DNA from: Prevotella sp. UBA7551
Lineage (GTDB): Bacteria; Bacteroidota; Bacteroidia; Bacteroidales; Bacteroidaceae
NCBI GenBank assembly: GCA_002479145.1
Contig: DLLX01000015.1
Coordinates: 13,842-45,248 of the forward strand
Direction of reading: 5' to 3'
DNA: 31,407 nt
Part shown: positions 8,758 through 16,361 of the stretch, one piece after another
Position numbering within the stretch: position 1 is the first letter of the stretch
Layout of the letters: each line of letters opens with the position of its first letter
Position numbers and translations under genes: made by a program
Notes under the pieces: generated by a model
Told to the model about the DNA's origin: nothing
Databases searched by the model: none
The model's input: the letters and a program-made list of their open reading frames with translations, nothing else

Positions 8758-10590
8758 ATGAGCGATATTATCCAATTGCTTCCCGACAGTGTAGCCAACC
8801 AAATTGCGGCTGGCGAGGTGATTCAGCGTCCGGCCTCCGTCATCAAGGAGCTGGTAGAGAACGCCGTCGATGCAGGGGCGCGCCACATTGACGTGCTCGT
8901 TGTAGATGCGGGACGCACCTCCATACAAGTCATCGATGACGGCAAGGGCATGTCCGACACCGACGCACGGCTGGCGTTTGAGCGCCATGCCACCTCTAAA
9001 ATCCGAAAGGCTGACGACCTTTTCGCCCTCCACACGATGGGTTTCCGTGGCGAGGCGTTGCCTTCGATAGTGGCGGTGTCGCAGGTTGACCTCAAGACCC
9101 GGACTGAGGACGAGGAAGTGGGCACCCATCTGACCATCGCCGGCAGCCGTTTTCAGGGGCAAGAGCCGTGTGCCTGCCCCGTGGGGGCCAACTTCATGGT
9201 GGAGAACCTGTTCTATAATGTACCCGCGCGAAGAAAATTTCTCAAGTCTAACGCCACCGAGCTGAATAACATCATCGCTGCCTTTGAGCGCATTGCGCTG
9301 GTGTACAACGACATCAGCTTTACCCTGCGGAGCAACGGGGCGGAGGTGTTCAACCTCAAGGAGGGCAACCTCCACAAGCGCATCGTCGACATCTTCGGCA
9401 GAAAACTCGACAAGGACTTGCTGCCCGTCAGGGAGATTGAGACCTCTATCTGTACGCTGCAGGGCTTCGTTGGCAAGCCGGAGTCGGCAAGGAAGAAGTG
9501 CCACACGCAGTATTTCTTCGTCAATGGCCGCTATATGCGCCACCCCTATTTTCACAAGGCGGTCATGTCGGCGTTCGACCGGCTCATTTCCGCCGATGAG
9601 CAGGTGCCCTACTTCATCTATTTCAAGGTGCGGCCCGAGGACATCGACGTGAATATCCACCCCACCAAGACCGAAATCAAGTTTGAGAACGAACAGGCAG
9701 TCTGGCAGATTCTCATGGCATCGGTCAAAGACGCGGTGGGAAAGTTCAACGACATCCCCACCATCGACTTCGATTCCGAGGCGAAGCCCGACATTCCCGT
9801 GTTCGATGGCGCGTCAAGAAATATCTGCGCGCCGAAGGTTCAGTACAATCCCAACTACAATCCGTTCAAGGAAACGCCGTCGGAAGACTATCAGCAGTCC
9901 ACCACCCCAGATGGGTGGGAACAGCTCTATGAGGGCTTGAAGGGTCCGAAATCTACCGGGCAGCAACAGAGTTTGTTCCAACCCGAGTCGGTGGACGAGC
10001 CTACTGAAAAGCCGGTGGAGGAGAGCTCGCCCACCCATTATCAGTTCAAGGGGCAATATGTGATGACTTCCGTGAAGTCGGGCTTGATGATGATCGACCA
10101 GCATCGCGCCCACATTCGCATCCTCTACGAGGAGTACCTGCGCCAATTGGCGCACCGCAACCCCAGCGCACAGCGCCTGCTCTTTCCCGAGATGGTGCAG
10201 TTTGCCCCTGCTTTGCGGGAGCATCTGTCCGCCGTTGTCCCCGAACTGGAGGCGATGGGCTTTGAGCTGTCTGACCTTGGCAGCGGCTGCTACTCGGTAG
10301 TGGCAGCCCCTACGGGACTCGAGGGACTCAGCATTCCCGACTTGCTCCAGCGCATGGTGGGCGACACGGAAGCCAAGGCCAGCGAGGTGAAGGACGAGAT
10401 CGACCGGTCGCTCGCGCTCTCCATGGCGCGCAGCGCGGCCATACCGGTGGGTCAGGTGCTCAGCAACGAGGAGATGGAGAACATCGTCAACAAGCTGTTC
10501 TCCTGCGAAAACATGAAGTACACGCCCGATGGAAAGCCCATTGTCGCCATTCTCTCCCAGCAAGAGATCGACCATCTTTTCGCACAATAA
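8758..10590 (+). CDS. mutL: DNA mismatch repair protein MutL
   Basis: This 610-residue protein has the GHKL ATPase of MutL in its N-terminal 330 residues: KELVENAVDAG (30-40), DDGKGM (60-65), ATSKI (78-82), GFRGEAL (95-101) and NVPARRKFLKS. MutL links mismatch recognition by MutS to strand removal. A variable linker (about 340-420) precedes the C-terminal dimerisation domain. The metal-dependent endonuclease motif of nicking MutL proteins (DQHA-x2-E-x4-E) is present only as DQHRAHIRILYE at 447-458, with Arg in place of Ala and Ile in place of the first Glu. The usual C-terminal CPHGRP is replaced by CENMKYTPDGKP. Nicking activity is therefore doubtful. The start fits the family; no Shine-Dalgarno is present. 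Confidence 0.97.
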   Translation: MSDIIQLLPDSVANQIAAGEVIQRPASVIKELVENAVDAGARHIDVLVVDAGRTSIQVIDDGKGMSDTDARLAFERHATSKIRKADDLFALHTMGFRGEALPSIVAVSQVDLKTRTEDEEVGTHLTIAGSRFQGQEPCACPVGANFMVENLFYNVPARRKFLKSNATELNNIIAAFERIALVYNDISFTLRSNGAEVFNLKEGNLHKRIVDIFGRKLDKDLLPVREIETSICTLQGFVGKPESARKKCHTQYFFVNGRYMRHPYFHKAVMSAFDRLISADEQVPYFIYFKVRPEDIDVNIHPTKTEIKFENEQAVWQILMASVKDAVGKFNDIPTIDFDSEAKPDIPVFDGASRNICAPKVQYNPNYNPFKETPSEDYQQSTTPDGWEQLYEGLKGPKSTGQQQSLFQPESVDEPTEKPVEESSPTHYQFKGQYVMTSVKSGLMMIDQHRAHIRILYEEYLRQLAHRNPSAQRLLFPEMVQFAPALREHLSAVVPELEAMGFELSDLGSGCYSVVAAPTGLEGLSIPDLLQRMVGDTEAKASEVKDEIDRSLALSMARSAAIPVGQVLSNEEMENIVNKLFSCENMKYTPDGKPIVAILSQQEIDHLFAQ

Positions 10591-10612
10591 ATGCGACTGT
10601 GCATGATTCAAG

Positions 10613-10634
10613 TCAAAAAAAGTGAGTTTTTTGA
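10613..10634 (+). terminator. Weak AT-rich hairpin after mutL
   Basis: TCAAAAAA (10613-10620) and TTTTTTGA (10627-10634) pair around AGTGAG, and overlap a 14-base palindrome TGAAAAATTTTTCA at 10632-10645. The stem has almost no G or C, so termination by it is uncertain. Confidence 0.3.
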
Positions 10635-10676
10635 AAAATTTTTCATTTTATCCCTATCACTTTGGAAAATAATATT

Positions 10677-10684
10677 TAACTTTG
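10677..10684 (+). promoter_or_regulatory. -7 promoter element for the OmpA-family gene
   Basis: TAACTTTG fits the Bacteroidota TAnnTTTG element. A TTTGG word at 10661 is closer than the usual 19-21 bp for a -33 box. The implied start site leaves an A/T-rich leader of roughly 75 bases, common for strongly expressed outer-membrane proteins in this phylum. Confidence 0.65.
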
Positions 10685-10767
10685 CACTCGAATAGAACTG
10701 TAAGTAATATCGAGAATTGGACATATAAAGGACAATTTTATATCAATTATTTAAATAATAAAAAAAC

Positions 10768-11862
10768 ATGAAAAAGCTTTTAATGGTTATGGCTCTTGCC
10801 GGCATGACGGCAACGGGCTTTGCACAGGAGGCTCCTGTACAGAAGTACAGTGTGGCTACTAACTCCTTCTGGAGCAACTGGTTCATTCAGGCAGGTGCCC
10901 AGTGGAACGCCTGGTACTCAGGTCAGGAGCATGGGTCAAGCAACAGCAAGAGCCCGTTGGAGGGCTTCCGCTCCAACGTGGGTGCTTCGTTAGCCGTTGG
11001 TAAGTGGTTCACTCCGGGTCTTGGTCTCCGCACGAAGATCAATGGTGTCTGGGGAAAGACCGTGCTTGGCGACAACAACAGCGAGATCACTAAGTACTGG
11101 ACAGCCAACGAGCAGGTGCTCTTCAACCTCAGCAACCTGATTTGCGGCTACAACGAGAAGCGCATTTGGAATCTCATTCCTTTCGTAGGTGGCGGCATTA
11201 CCCGCAACATGACCTACAATACCTACGCCATGCAGCTGGGTGTCGGTGTGCTGAATACTTTCCGTGTCAGCCCGAAACTGGCCGTCAACCTTGAGTTGGG
11301 CTGGGATCGTCTGGAAGGCGATGCCGATGGTATTGATATTTCTGACGGTAACCGCGGATGGGACAGCCACGACAATCGTCTCTATGCAGAGGTGGGTCTG
11401 ACCTACAATCTCGGCAAGGCCACGTGGAGTCGCACCCCGGATGTGGATGCTATCAACGCACAGCACCAGTCAGAGGTTGACGCCCTCAACGCACAGATCA
11501 ACGAGCTGCGCAACCGTAAGCCGGAGGTTGTTGAGAAGATTGTCGAGAAGCGTGTAGAGGTTCCTTCAACCAATACTGTTAGCGTTTCCGACCTTATCTT
11601 TGTCACATTTGCACAGGGTAAAGCCAGCCTCACCAGCGCAGCCAAGAAGGCTCTCGACGCTGTGAAGGAGGGTGCTCACGTACAGATTGTCGGTACTGCA
11701 TCTCCTGAGGGTTCAAAGCAGGTTAACGACCGTCTGTCTCAGGCTCGTGCCGATGTTGTTGCTAAGTACCTCAAGAACCGTGGCGTGAAAGTCGATGAGG
11801 CTACCGGTAAGGGTGTCCAGGGTGTAACCTCCAACCGTCTGGCCATCGTCTATGTGAAGTAA
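10768..11862 (+). CDS. OmpA-family outer-membrane protein
   Basis: This 364-residue protein has a signal peptide (MKKLLMVMALAGMTATGFAQ) and an N-terminal beta-barrel with alternating strands (for example FVGGGITRNMTYNTYAMQLGVGVLN). A short coiled-coil linker (about 226-268, SEVDALNAQINEL then VVEKIVEKRVEV) leads to a C-terminal OmpA-like peptidoglycan-binding domain from about 272 (VTFAQGKASLTSAAKKALD, VGTASPEG, NDRLSQARADVVAKYL). It anchors the outer membrane to peptidoglycan. Codon choice is noticeably uniform, and a strong promoter-like leader and terminator flank it as an independent unit, consistent with an abundant protein. Confidence 0.93.
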   Translation: MKKLLMVMALAGMTATGFAQEAPVQKYSVATNSFWSNWFIQAGAQWNAWYSGQEHGSSNSKSPLEGFRSNVGASLAVGKWFTPGLGLRTKINGVWGKTVLGDNNSEITKYWTANEQVLFNLSNLICGYNEKRIWNLIPFVGGGITRNMTYNTYAMQLGVGVLNTFRVSPKLAVNLELGWDRLEGDADGIDISDGNRGWDSHDNRLYAEVGLTYNLGKATWSRTPDVDAINAQHQSEVDALNAQINELRNRKPEVVEKIVEKRVEVPSTNTVSVSDLIFVTFAQGKASLTSAAKKALDAVKEGAHVQIVGTASPEGSKQVNDRLSQARADVVAKYLKNRGVKVDEATGKGVQGVTSNRLAIVYVK

Positions 11863-11912
11863 GCATAGAAAAACATTGCCAAGGAATTTGATTCTTTGGT
11901 AGTAGAAAACAT

Positions 11913-11953
11913 AATCCCCCAGTGCGGAACTCTTCGTGCTGGGGGATTTTTTT
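11913..11953 (+). terminator. Strong intrinsic terminator of the OmpA-family gene
   Basis: AATCCCCCAG (11913-11922) and CTGGGGGATT (11939-11948) form a perfect 10-bp G/C-rich stem ending in a seven-T run. A second hairpin (CCAAGGAAT / ATTCTTTGG, 11879-11899, one G-U pair) lies just upstream in the 3' untranslated region. Confidence 0.92.
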
Positions 11954-12031
11954 AATTTGATACGTACTGGGTTCAGGTAATGAGTTGTAAGGTTACTTTA
12001 TTGTTGAAGGAAGGATGGACATGAAAAATGC

Positions 12032-12073
12032 GGAATGTGCTGTAAATTTTCCAATTTGGAGGCAGTACATTCC
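12032..12073 (+). promoter_or_regulatory. Inverted repeat overlapping the cyd promoter, candidate operator
   Basis: GGAATGTGCTG (12032-12042) and CAGTACATTCC (12063-12073) are inverted arms with one mismatch (a G-U pair if transcribed). Between them lies a nested near-palindrome CCAA-T-TTGG (12051-12059). The outer arm ends 12 bases before the -7 element, so a bound protein would cover the -33 region. The regulator is unknown; oxygen or redox control would suit the operon, but that is inference. Confidence 0.5.
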
Positions 12074-12085
12074 ATTTCTATTTCG

Positions 12086-12093
12086 TAAATTTG
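12086..12093 (+). promoter_or_regulatory. -7 promoter element of the cyd operon
   Basis: TAAATTTG fits TAnnTTTG. It lies 100 bases before the first gene (DUF4492), leaving a leader of roughly 90 bases. Confidence 0.6.
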
Positions 12094-12112
12094 CAGGCAA
12101 GAGATAGTTCTT

Positions 12113-12128
12113 TGCCTTTATAAAGGCA
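12113..12128 (+). promoter_or_regulatory. Perfect 16-bp palindrome in the cyd leader
   Basis: TGCCTTTATAAAGGCA reads the same on both strands and sits about 13-28 bases after the predicted transcription start. It could be a dimeric-repressor operator downstream of the promoter. As RNA it would pair poorly because there is no loop, so a DNA role is more likely. Confidence 0.45.
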
Positions 12129-12193
12129 TGAGTTAAGACTGCGGATGCGCCTTTCTTTTCTCAAAAGAGAGCACATCCATAAAGCTAATCTAT

Positions 12194-12409
12194 ATGACGC
12201 GCAAGTTGCTGATACGCCAAATCTACCAGTTTTACGCCGATGGTTTCCGCCAAATGACCGTGGGACGGACGCTGTGGGCGATTATCCTCATCAAGCTTTT
12301 TGTGATCTTTCTGGTGCTGAAGGTCTTTTTCTTCCCCGATGTGCTGAGCCAAAAAGCCCAAGGTGGCGACAAGGCCGAGGTAGTGGCCAAGGAGCTGACG
12401 GGTCATTGA
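12194..12409 (+). CDS. DUF4492 small membrane protein
   Basis: This 71-residue protein has a short basic N-terminus (MTRKLLIRQIYQFYADGFRQM), one transmembrane helix at about residues 27-47 (LWAIILIKLFVIFLVLKVFFF) and a polar C-terminal tail. The sequence and its position directly before cydA match the DUF4492 family of Bacteroidota. The gap to cydA is 35 bases and no promoter is seen in it, so it is the first gene of the cyd operon. The size, single helix and location suggest a small accessory subunit comparable in role to CydX of proteobacterial cytochrome bd; that is inference only. Confidence 0.85.
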   Translation: MTRKLLIRQIYQFYADGFRQMTVGRTLWAIILIKLFVIFLVLKVFFFPDVLSQKAQGGDKAEVVAKELTGH

Positions 12410-12444
12410 AAATATAGTGTTCACCCATATTCAACTCATTTCCT

Positions 12445-14019
12445 ATGCATCAACTACTCACTATTGACCCCGCAGTCATCGACTGGTCGCGCGCACAATT
12501 TGCCCTTACGGCCATCTATCACTGGTTATTCGTCCCCCTTACGCTCGGCCTTGCCGTCGTGATGGGCGTCATCGAGACCATCTATTACCGCACGGGAAAG
12601 CCATTCTGGCGCGAGGCAGCACGCTTCTGGCAGCGCCTTTTCGGTGTGAACTTCGCCATGGGCGTGGCCACTGGCATCATCCTCGAGTTTGAGTTCGGCA
12701 CCAACTGGAGCAACTACTCATGGTTTGTGGGCGACATTTTCGGCGCGCCACTGGCCGTGGAGGGCATTGTGGCCTTCTTCATGGAGAGCACCTTCGTGGC
12801 TGTGATGTTCTTTGGGTGGGACAAAGTGTCACGCGGATTCCACCTTGCCTCTACCTGGCTGACCGGCTTGGGGGCCACCATCTCGGCGTGGTGGATACTC
12901 GTTGCCAACGCATGGATGCAGCATCCGGTCGGCTGCGCGTTCAATCCCGACACGGTGCGCAACGAGATGGTGAGCTTTGCGGAGGTCGCCTTGTCGCCCT
13001 ATGCCGTCGGTAAGTTCTGCCACACGGTCACCTCGTCGTGGATTGTCGGTGCAGTGTTCGTCTGTGCGGTAAGCTGCTGGCTTCTGATGCGCCGCCGAGA
13101 GCAGCGGTTAGCAAGGGAAAGTATCAAGGTAGCAGCCATCGTTGGCCTGGCTTCCTCGCTCCTCACCCTGCTCACCGGCGACCTGTCGGCCTACAAGGTG
13201 GCACAAGGTCAGCCCATGAAGTTGGCCGCCATGGAGATGCTCTATAATGGAAGCGAGGGCGTAGGGCTGGCCATGGTGGCTGCCGTCAATCCCCTGAAGC
13301 AACCCGATTACGCCACTGAGGACGAGCCCCCGCTTCGATTGGCTGTGCCGAATGGGCTTTCACTGCTCGCCACGCACACTGTGGACGGCTACGTTCCAGG
13401 AATCAACGACCTGCTCAACGGCTATACGCGCCCCGACGGCAAGCGTGAGCTGTCGGCAGAGGAGAAGATGAAGCGGGGAAGACGCGCCATCGCCACACTG
13501 GCACAGTACCGGGAATTGCGCACAAAGCACCCCGACAACGACACGAAATTGCGGAAACTGGCGGCGCAACTGAAGGCGGACATGCCTTATTTCGGCTACG
13601 GATACATCAAGGACCGGGCAGAACTGGTGCCCAACATCCCCATCACGTTCTATGCTTTCCGCATCATGGTCGGCGCAGGCGCGCTGCTCATCCTCTTCTT
13701 CCTCGTTATCGGCCATGTGGCTTGGCGCATGGATGTGGCACAAAAGAGGCGTTGGCTCTACGTCACGGCACTGGCCATGCTGCCCTTGGCCTATGTGGCG
13801 AGCGAGGCAGGATGGGTGGTTGCCGAGCTCGGACGGCAGCCCTGGGTCATCCAGGATATGATGCCTACGGTGGCGGCGGTGTCAGACTTGAGGGCGGGAA
13901 GTGTCTCCTTGACTTTCTTTCTGTTCCTTATCCTCTTTACGGTGCTGCTCATTGCCGAGATAAGGATTATGTGCCAAGTCATCAAAAACCACAAGACCCT
14001 ATTGCCCGACGCGCAATGA
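12445..14019 (+). CDS. cydA: Cytochrome bd quinol oxidase subunit I
   Basis: This 524-residue, multi-helix membrane protein is of the length typical for CydA with a long Q-loop. It carries haem-ligand candidates equivalent to the E. coli residues: His26 in the first helix (AIYHWLF), His193 (GKFCHTVTSSW) and Met408 (FRIMVGAG). The GRQPW signature is at 463-467 and the first Q-loop segment is extended and charged (roughly 290-395). The enzyme oxidises quinol and reduces oxygen to water in the inner membrane with high oxygen affinity, allowing anaerobes to use or remove traces of oxygen. cydB follows after 43 bases. Confidence 0.97.
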   Translation: MHQLLTIDPAVIDWSRAQFALTAIYHWLFVPLTLGLAVVMGVIETIYYRTGKPFWREAARFWQRLFGVNFAMGVATGIILEFEFGTNWSNYSWFVGDIFGAPLAVEGIVAFFMESTFVAVMFFGWDKVSRGFHLASTWLTGLGATISAWWILVANAWMQHPVGCAFNPDTVRNEMVSFAEVALSPYAVGKFCHTVTSSWIVGAVFVCAVSCWLLMRRREQRLARESIKVAAIVGLASSLLTLLTGDLSAYKVAQGQPMKLAAMEMLYNGSEGVGLAMVAAVNPLKQPDYATEDEPPLRLAVPNGLSLLATHTVDGYVPGINDLLNGYTRPDGKRELSAEEKMKRGRRAIATLAQYRELRTKHPDNDTKLRKLAAQLKADMPYFGYGYIKDRAELVPNIPITFYAFRIMVGAGALLILFFLVIGHVAWRMDVAQKRRWLYVTALAMLPLAYVASEAGWVVAELGRQPWVIQDMMPTVAAVSDLRAGSVSLTFFLFLILFTVLLIAEIRIMCQVIKNHKTLLPDAQ

Positions 14020-14062
14020 TGCCGCACGGCAGGGACAGAATAACAATAAAACAGAAAACAAG

Positions 14063-15172
14063 ATGATGAGTTATACCTTCCTTCAACAATACTGGTGGTT
14101 TATCGTTTCGCTGCTCGGCGCGCTGCTCGTGTTCCTTCTTTTTGTGCAGGGCGCCAACTCTCTGGTGTACAACCTCGGTGCGACGGAGAACGAACGGCGC
14201 AAGGTGTTGGCATCGACAGGCCGAAAATGGGAAATCACCTTCACGACACTGGTTACTTTCGGCGGTGCGTTTTTCGCATCGTTCCCCCTCTTTTACAGCA
14301 CCAGTTTCGGTGGAGCCTACTGGCTTTGGATGATTATCCTCTTCTCCTTCGTGCTTCAGGCGGTGAGCTATGAGTTTCAGTTGAGGCGGGGCAATCTGCT
14401 GGGCACGCGCGTCTATCGCTGCTTTCTCATCTTCAACGGAATCGTTGGGCCGCTGCTACTCGGTGGTGCGGTGGCTACGTTTTTCAATGGTTCCAACTTC
14501 ATCGTCGACAAAGCGTCGCTCACCGCCATTGGCTCTCCGGTGATCAGCCGGTGGGCCAACGCCTCGGCGGGACTCGACGCGCTGCTGGATGTGTGGAATT
14601 TGGTGCTGGGACTGGCCGTGATGTTCCTTGCCCGTGTGCTCGGCACACTGTATATCATTAACAATGTAGAGGACGATGGTATCCGCTTGCGAGGAAGAAA
14701 GCAACTCCTGCCCAATGCCGTTCCCTTCCTTATTCTCTTCCTTACGTTCTTCGTTCGCACACTGCTCAAGGACGGATACGCCGTCGATGAGCAGACGGGG
14801 GTGGTCTTTGTTGAGCCGATGAAGTACCTGCACAATTACATGGAGCTTTGGCCGCTTGCCGTGCTCACCCTTATAGGTGTGGCATCGCTGCTTTATGGTG
14901 TCGGTCGGACGCTCCTTCGCCCAGCCTACACGAAGGGAATATGGCCCGCAGGCATCGGAGTGGTACTTGTTGTGCTGTGTCTTCTGCTCTGTGCGGGACT
15001 CAACGGTACAGCCTTCTACCCCTCCAACGTCGACCTGCAAAGCTCGCTCACCATCCACAACAGTTGCAGCAGCGAGTTTACCCTCCAGACTATGGCCTTT
15101 GTCTCCGTCCTCATCCCGTTCGTCTTCGCCTATATCGCCTATGTGTGGCGCGTCATGGACCGCAAGAAATAG
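14063..15172 (+). CDS. cydB: Cytochrome bd quinol oxidase subunit II
   Basis: This 369-residue hydrophobic protein has about eight transmembrane helices. The start could be either of two adjacent ATGs (14063 or 14066). It opens TFLQQYWWFIVSLLGALLVFLLFVQGANSL, like CydB of Bacteroidota, and ends in a helix followed by a basic tail (WRVMDRKK). CydB is the structural partner of CydA and binds no catalytic haem in this family. It is the last gene of the operon, closed by a perfect hairpin 58 bases downstream. The stop codon is TAG. Confidence 0.95.
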   Translation: MMSYTFLQQYWWFIVSLLGALLVFLLFVQGANSLVYNLGATENERRKVLASTGRKWEITFTTLVTFGGAFFASFPLFYSTSFGGAYWLWMIILFSFVLQAVSYEFQLRRGNLLGTRVYRCFLIFNGIVGPLLLGGAVATFFNGSNFIVDKASLTAIGSPVISRWANASAGLDALLDVWNLVLGLAVMFLARVLGTLYIINNVEDDGIRLRGRKQLLPNAVPFLILFLTFFVRTLLKDGYAVDEQTGVVFVEPMKYLHNYMELWPLAVLTLIGVASLLYGVGRTLLRPAYTKGIWPAGIGVVLVVLCLLLCAGLNGTAFYPSNVDLQSSLTIHNSCSSEFTLQTMAFVSVLIPFVFAYIAYVWRVMDRKK

Positions 15173-15230
15173 TTGTGCACGATAAGCCGCTCCCTCTTAT
15201 TGAGGCCGATAAGAAGGATATACCAACAAA

Positions 15231-15260
15231 AAAGAGGATGCTCAATGAGTCATCCTCTTT
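15231..15260 (+). terminator. Terminator of the cyd operon
   Basis: AAAGAGGATG (15231-15240) and CATCCTCTTT (15251-15260) form a perfect 10-bp stem with a 10-base loop. The A-run on one side and short T-run on the other allow it to serve both cydB and the convergent hsp20 gene. Confidence 0.8.
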
Positions 15261-15366
15261 CTGTATTAACTAACAAAAAACTGCTTGATTAGCATCGCTG
15301 CAAGCTCCTCCTCTCTGGGGCTTCTGCGTGAACTTTTCTCCCGAAAAGCCTTTCAGCAGGCAGTTA

Positions 15367-15807
15367 TTAGCCTATCTCAACCTGACGCTGAATCTTCTTC
15401 TCTTCCTCTTTATGGACTTTAGGCATGGTGATGGTCAGCACACCGTGCTCTACCTTGGCAGAAATCTCGTCCTTGACAATGTCCTCAGGAAGAGCGTAAG
15501 CCTGCTCATAGTTGGAGTAGCTGAACTCCCGGCGCAGATAATGCTCCTTCTTCTCTTCTTTACCTTCTTCCTCTTTATGCTCCAACTTGTTCTCGATGGC
15601 TACCACAAGATTGCCGTCTTCGTTGATGCTAACTCTGCAGTATTCCTTCTTCACACCAGGAACAGCCACTTCCATCGTGTAGGATTTAGCGTCCTCCTTC
15701 ACATTGACGGCCGGTGCTGTGACCTTGGTGGTTGGCGTCCAACTATTGTTGAAGATGTCATCAAACACTGTTGGGAACCAATAATTAGAATTCAAAACTG
15801 GTAACAT
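15367..15807 (-). CDS. Hsp20/alpha-crystallin small heat-shock protein, copy 1
   Basis: This 146-residue protein has the small heat-shock layout. A short N-terminal arm (MLPVLNSNYWFPTVFDDIFNN) precedes an alpha-crystallin domain from about residue 33 (PAVNVKEDAKSYTMEVAVPGVKK) with the GVLTITMPK strand near the end. A C-terminal extension (KKIQRQVEIG) holds an IxI-like oligomerisation motif. A Glu/Lys-rich insert lies near 76-87. Such proteins hold unfolded clients until ATP-dependent chaperones act. It is preceded by a near-perfect sigma-54 promoter, a leader shared with copy 2 at 25233-25661, and a perfect AGGAGG five bases before ATG. Copy 2 is four residues shorter and very similar throughout. 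Confidence 0.96.
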   Translation of the reverse strand: MLPVLNSNYWFPTVFDDIFNNSWTPTTKVTAPAVNVKEDAKSYTMEVAVPGVKKEYCRVSINEDGNLVVAIENKLEHKEEEGKEEKKEHYLRREFSYSNYEQAYALPEDIVKDEISAKVEHGVLTITMPKVHKEEEKKIQRQVEIG

Positions 15808-15897
15808 AATAACCTCCTATTTTATTTTCTTTTATTCTACTTTTGCGCTTCGAGCTTCTCGTGGCTTCTTGCAGCCCCTTGGAGCTTTCCGCTTTCA
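15808..15897 (-). promoter_or_regulatory. Conserved hsp20 5' leader, copy 1, with perfect AGGAGG
   Basis: This 90-base leader is matched almost base for base by 25662-25752: two substitutions and one inserted base. Read on the minus strand, it begins at the predicted sigma-54 start site and contains two small perfect hairpins (GGCT-GCAAGA-AGCC and CGAG-AAG-CTCG). A purine/AT-rich single-stranded tract follows, then AGGAGG (15813-15818) five bases before ATG. Both differences between copies that are substitutions fall outside the stems. An RNA-level control, such as thermosensing or stability, is plausible but not shown. Confidence 0.7.
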
Positions 15898-15908
15898 CCC
15901 TTATCTAT

Positions 15909-15924
15909 TGCAATTGGTGTGCCA
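15909..15924 (-). promoter_or_regulatory. Sigma-54 (RpoN) promoter of hsp20 copy 1
   Basis: Minus-strand TGGCAC-ACCAA-TTGCA matches the sigma-54 -24/-12 consensus TGGCAC-N5-TTGCA at every defined position. The predicted start is at 15898, exactly where the leader shared with copy 2 begins. Confidence 0.8.
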
Positions 15925-15936
15925 TTTGTCTTTTAG

Positions 15937-15949
15937 TGACAGGATGACA
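15937..15949 (-). promoter_or_regulatory. Proximal activator-site candidate, hsp20 copy 1
   Basis: Minus-strand TGTCATCCTGTCA is two TGTCA units spaced by three bases, centred about 45 bp upstream of the predicted start. It is nearly identical to the distal element at 15978-15990, 41 bp away (about four helical turns). Confidence 0.55.
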
Positions 15950-15977
15950 GTAAACTGAAGAAAACCAAAATGTTTGC

Positions 15978-15990
15978 TGACAGAATGACA
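15978..15990 (-). promoter_or_regulatory. Distal activator-site candidate, hsp20 copy 1
   Basis: Minus-strand TGTCATTCTGTCA is centred 86 bp upstream of the predicted start. The related element of hsp20 copy 2 is at the same distance. Sigma-54 promoters need an enhancer-binding protein, and this is a likely binding site. Confidence 0.6.
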
Positions 15991-16263
15991 TCGTGCTTCT
16001 TCTCTTTCTCCTCATTTACTGCTATCCTCCACCGGTCGGAACTTTAAGAGTCTGATGGACGATAGGATATATTTATTTGCCATGTTTGTTTCTTTTGAAA
16101 TAATTTATCCAGTATACCAAATCCATCCATCCAAGTTTAGCACGTTGTGTTCTAAAATGTAGAGTCCTCTATAATCAGATGTAAGTACTTTACGATACTG
16201 TCGCAAATAATTATATACAACACAGTGTGGGTGGAAAATAAAGTAGATGGGAAGACTTTTTGC

Positions 16264-16271
16264 TAATTTTG
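16264..16271 (+). promoter_or_regulatory. -7 promoter element of the large surface-protein gene
   Basis: TAATTTTG fits TAnnTTTG and lies 91 bases before the ATG at 16362. No clear -33 box is seen. Apart from this and the hsp20 control sites, the 554-base gap 15808-16361 shows no supported gene. Confidence 0.5.
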
Positions 16272-16361
16272 CCACCACATTATAGCTTCGCCATAATTGT
16301 CGGACAACTTTGATAGAGAAGAAGTCCCAAGTATACTTTAACATTAAACTATGTCAGAATT

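Noticed and set aside
12145..12417. 90-codon plus-strand frame overlapping the DUF4492 gene
   Set aside because: The other frame encodes a typical DUF4492 protein with a transmembrane helix; this frame has no such features.
16105..16344. 79-codon minus-strand frame upstream of the large surface-protein gene
   Set aside because: It overlaps the likely promoter of the divergent gene, has no family resemblance and no translation signals; it is probably spurious.
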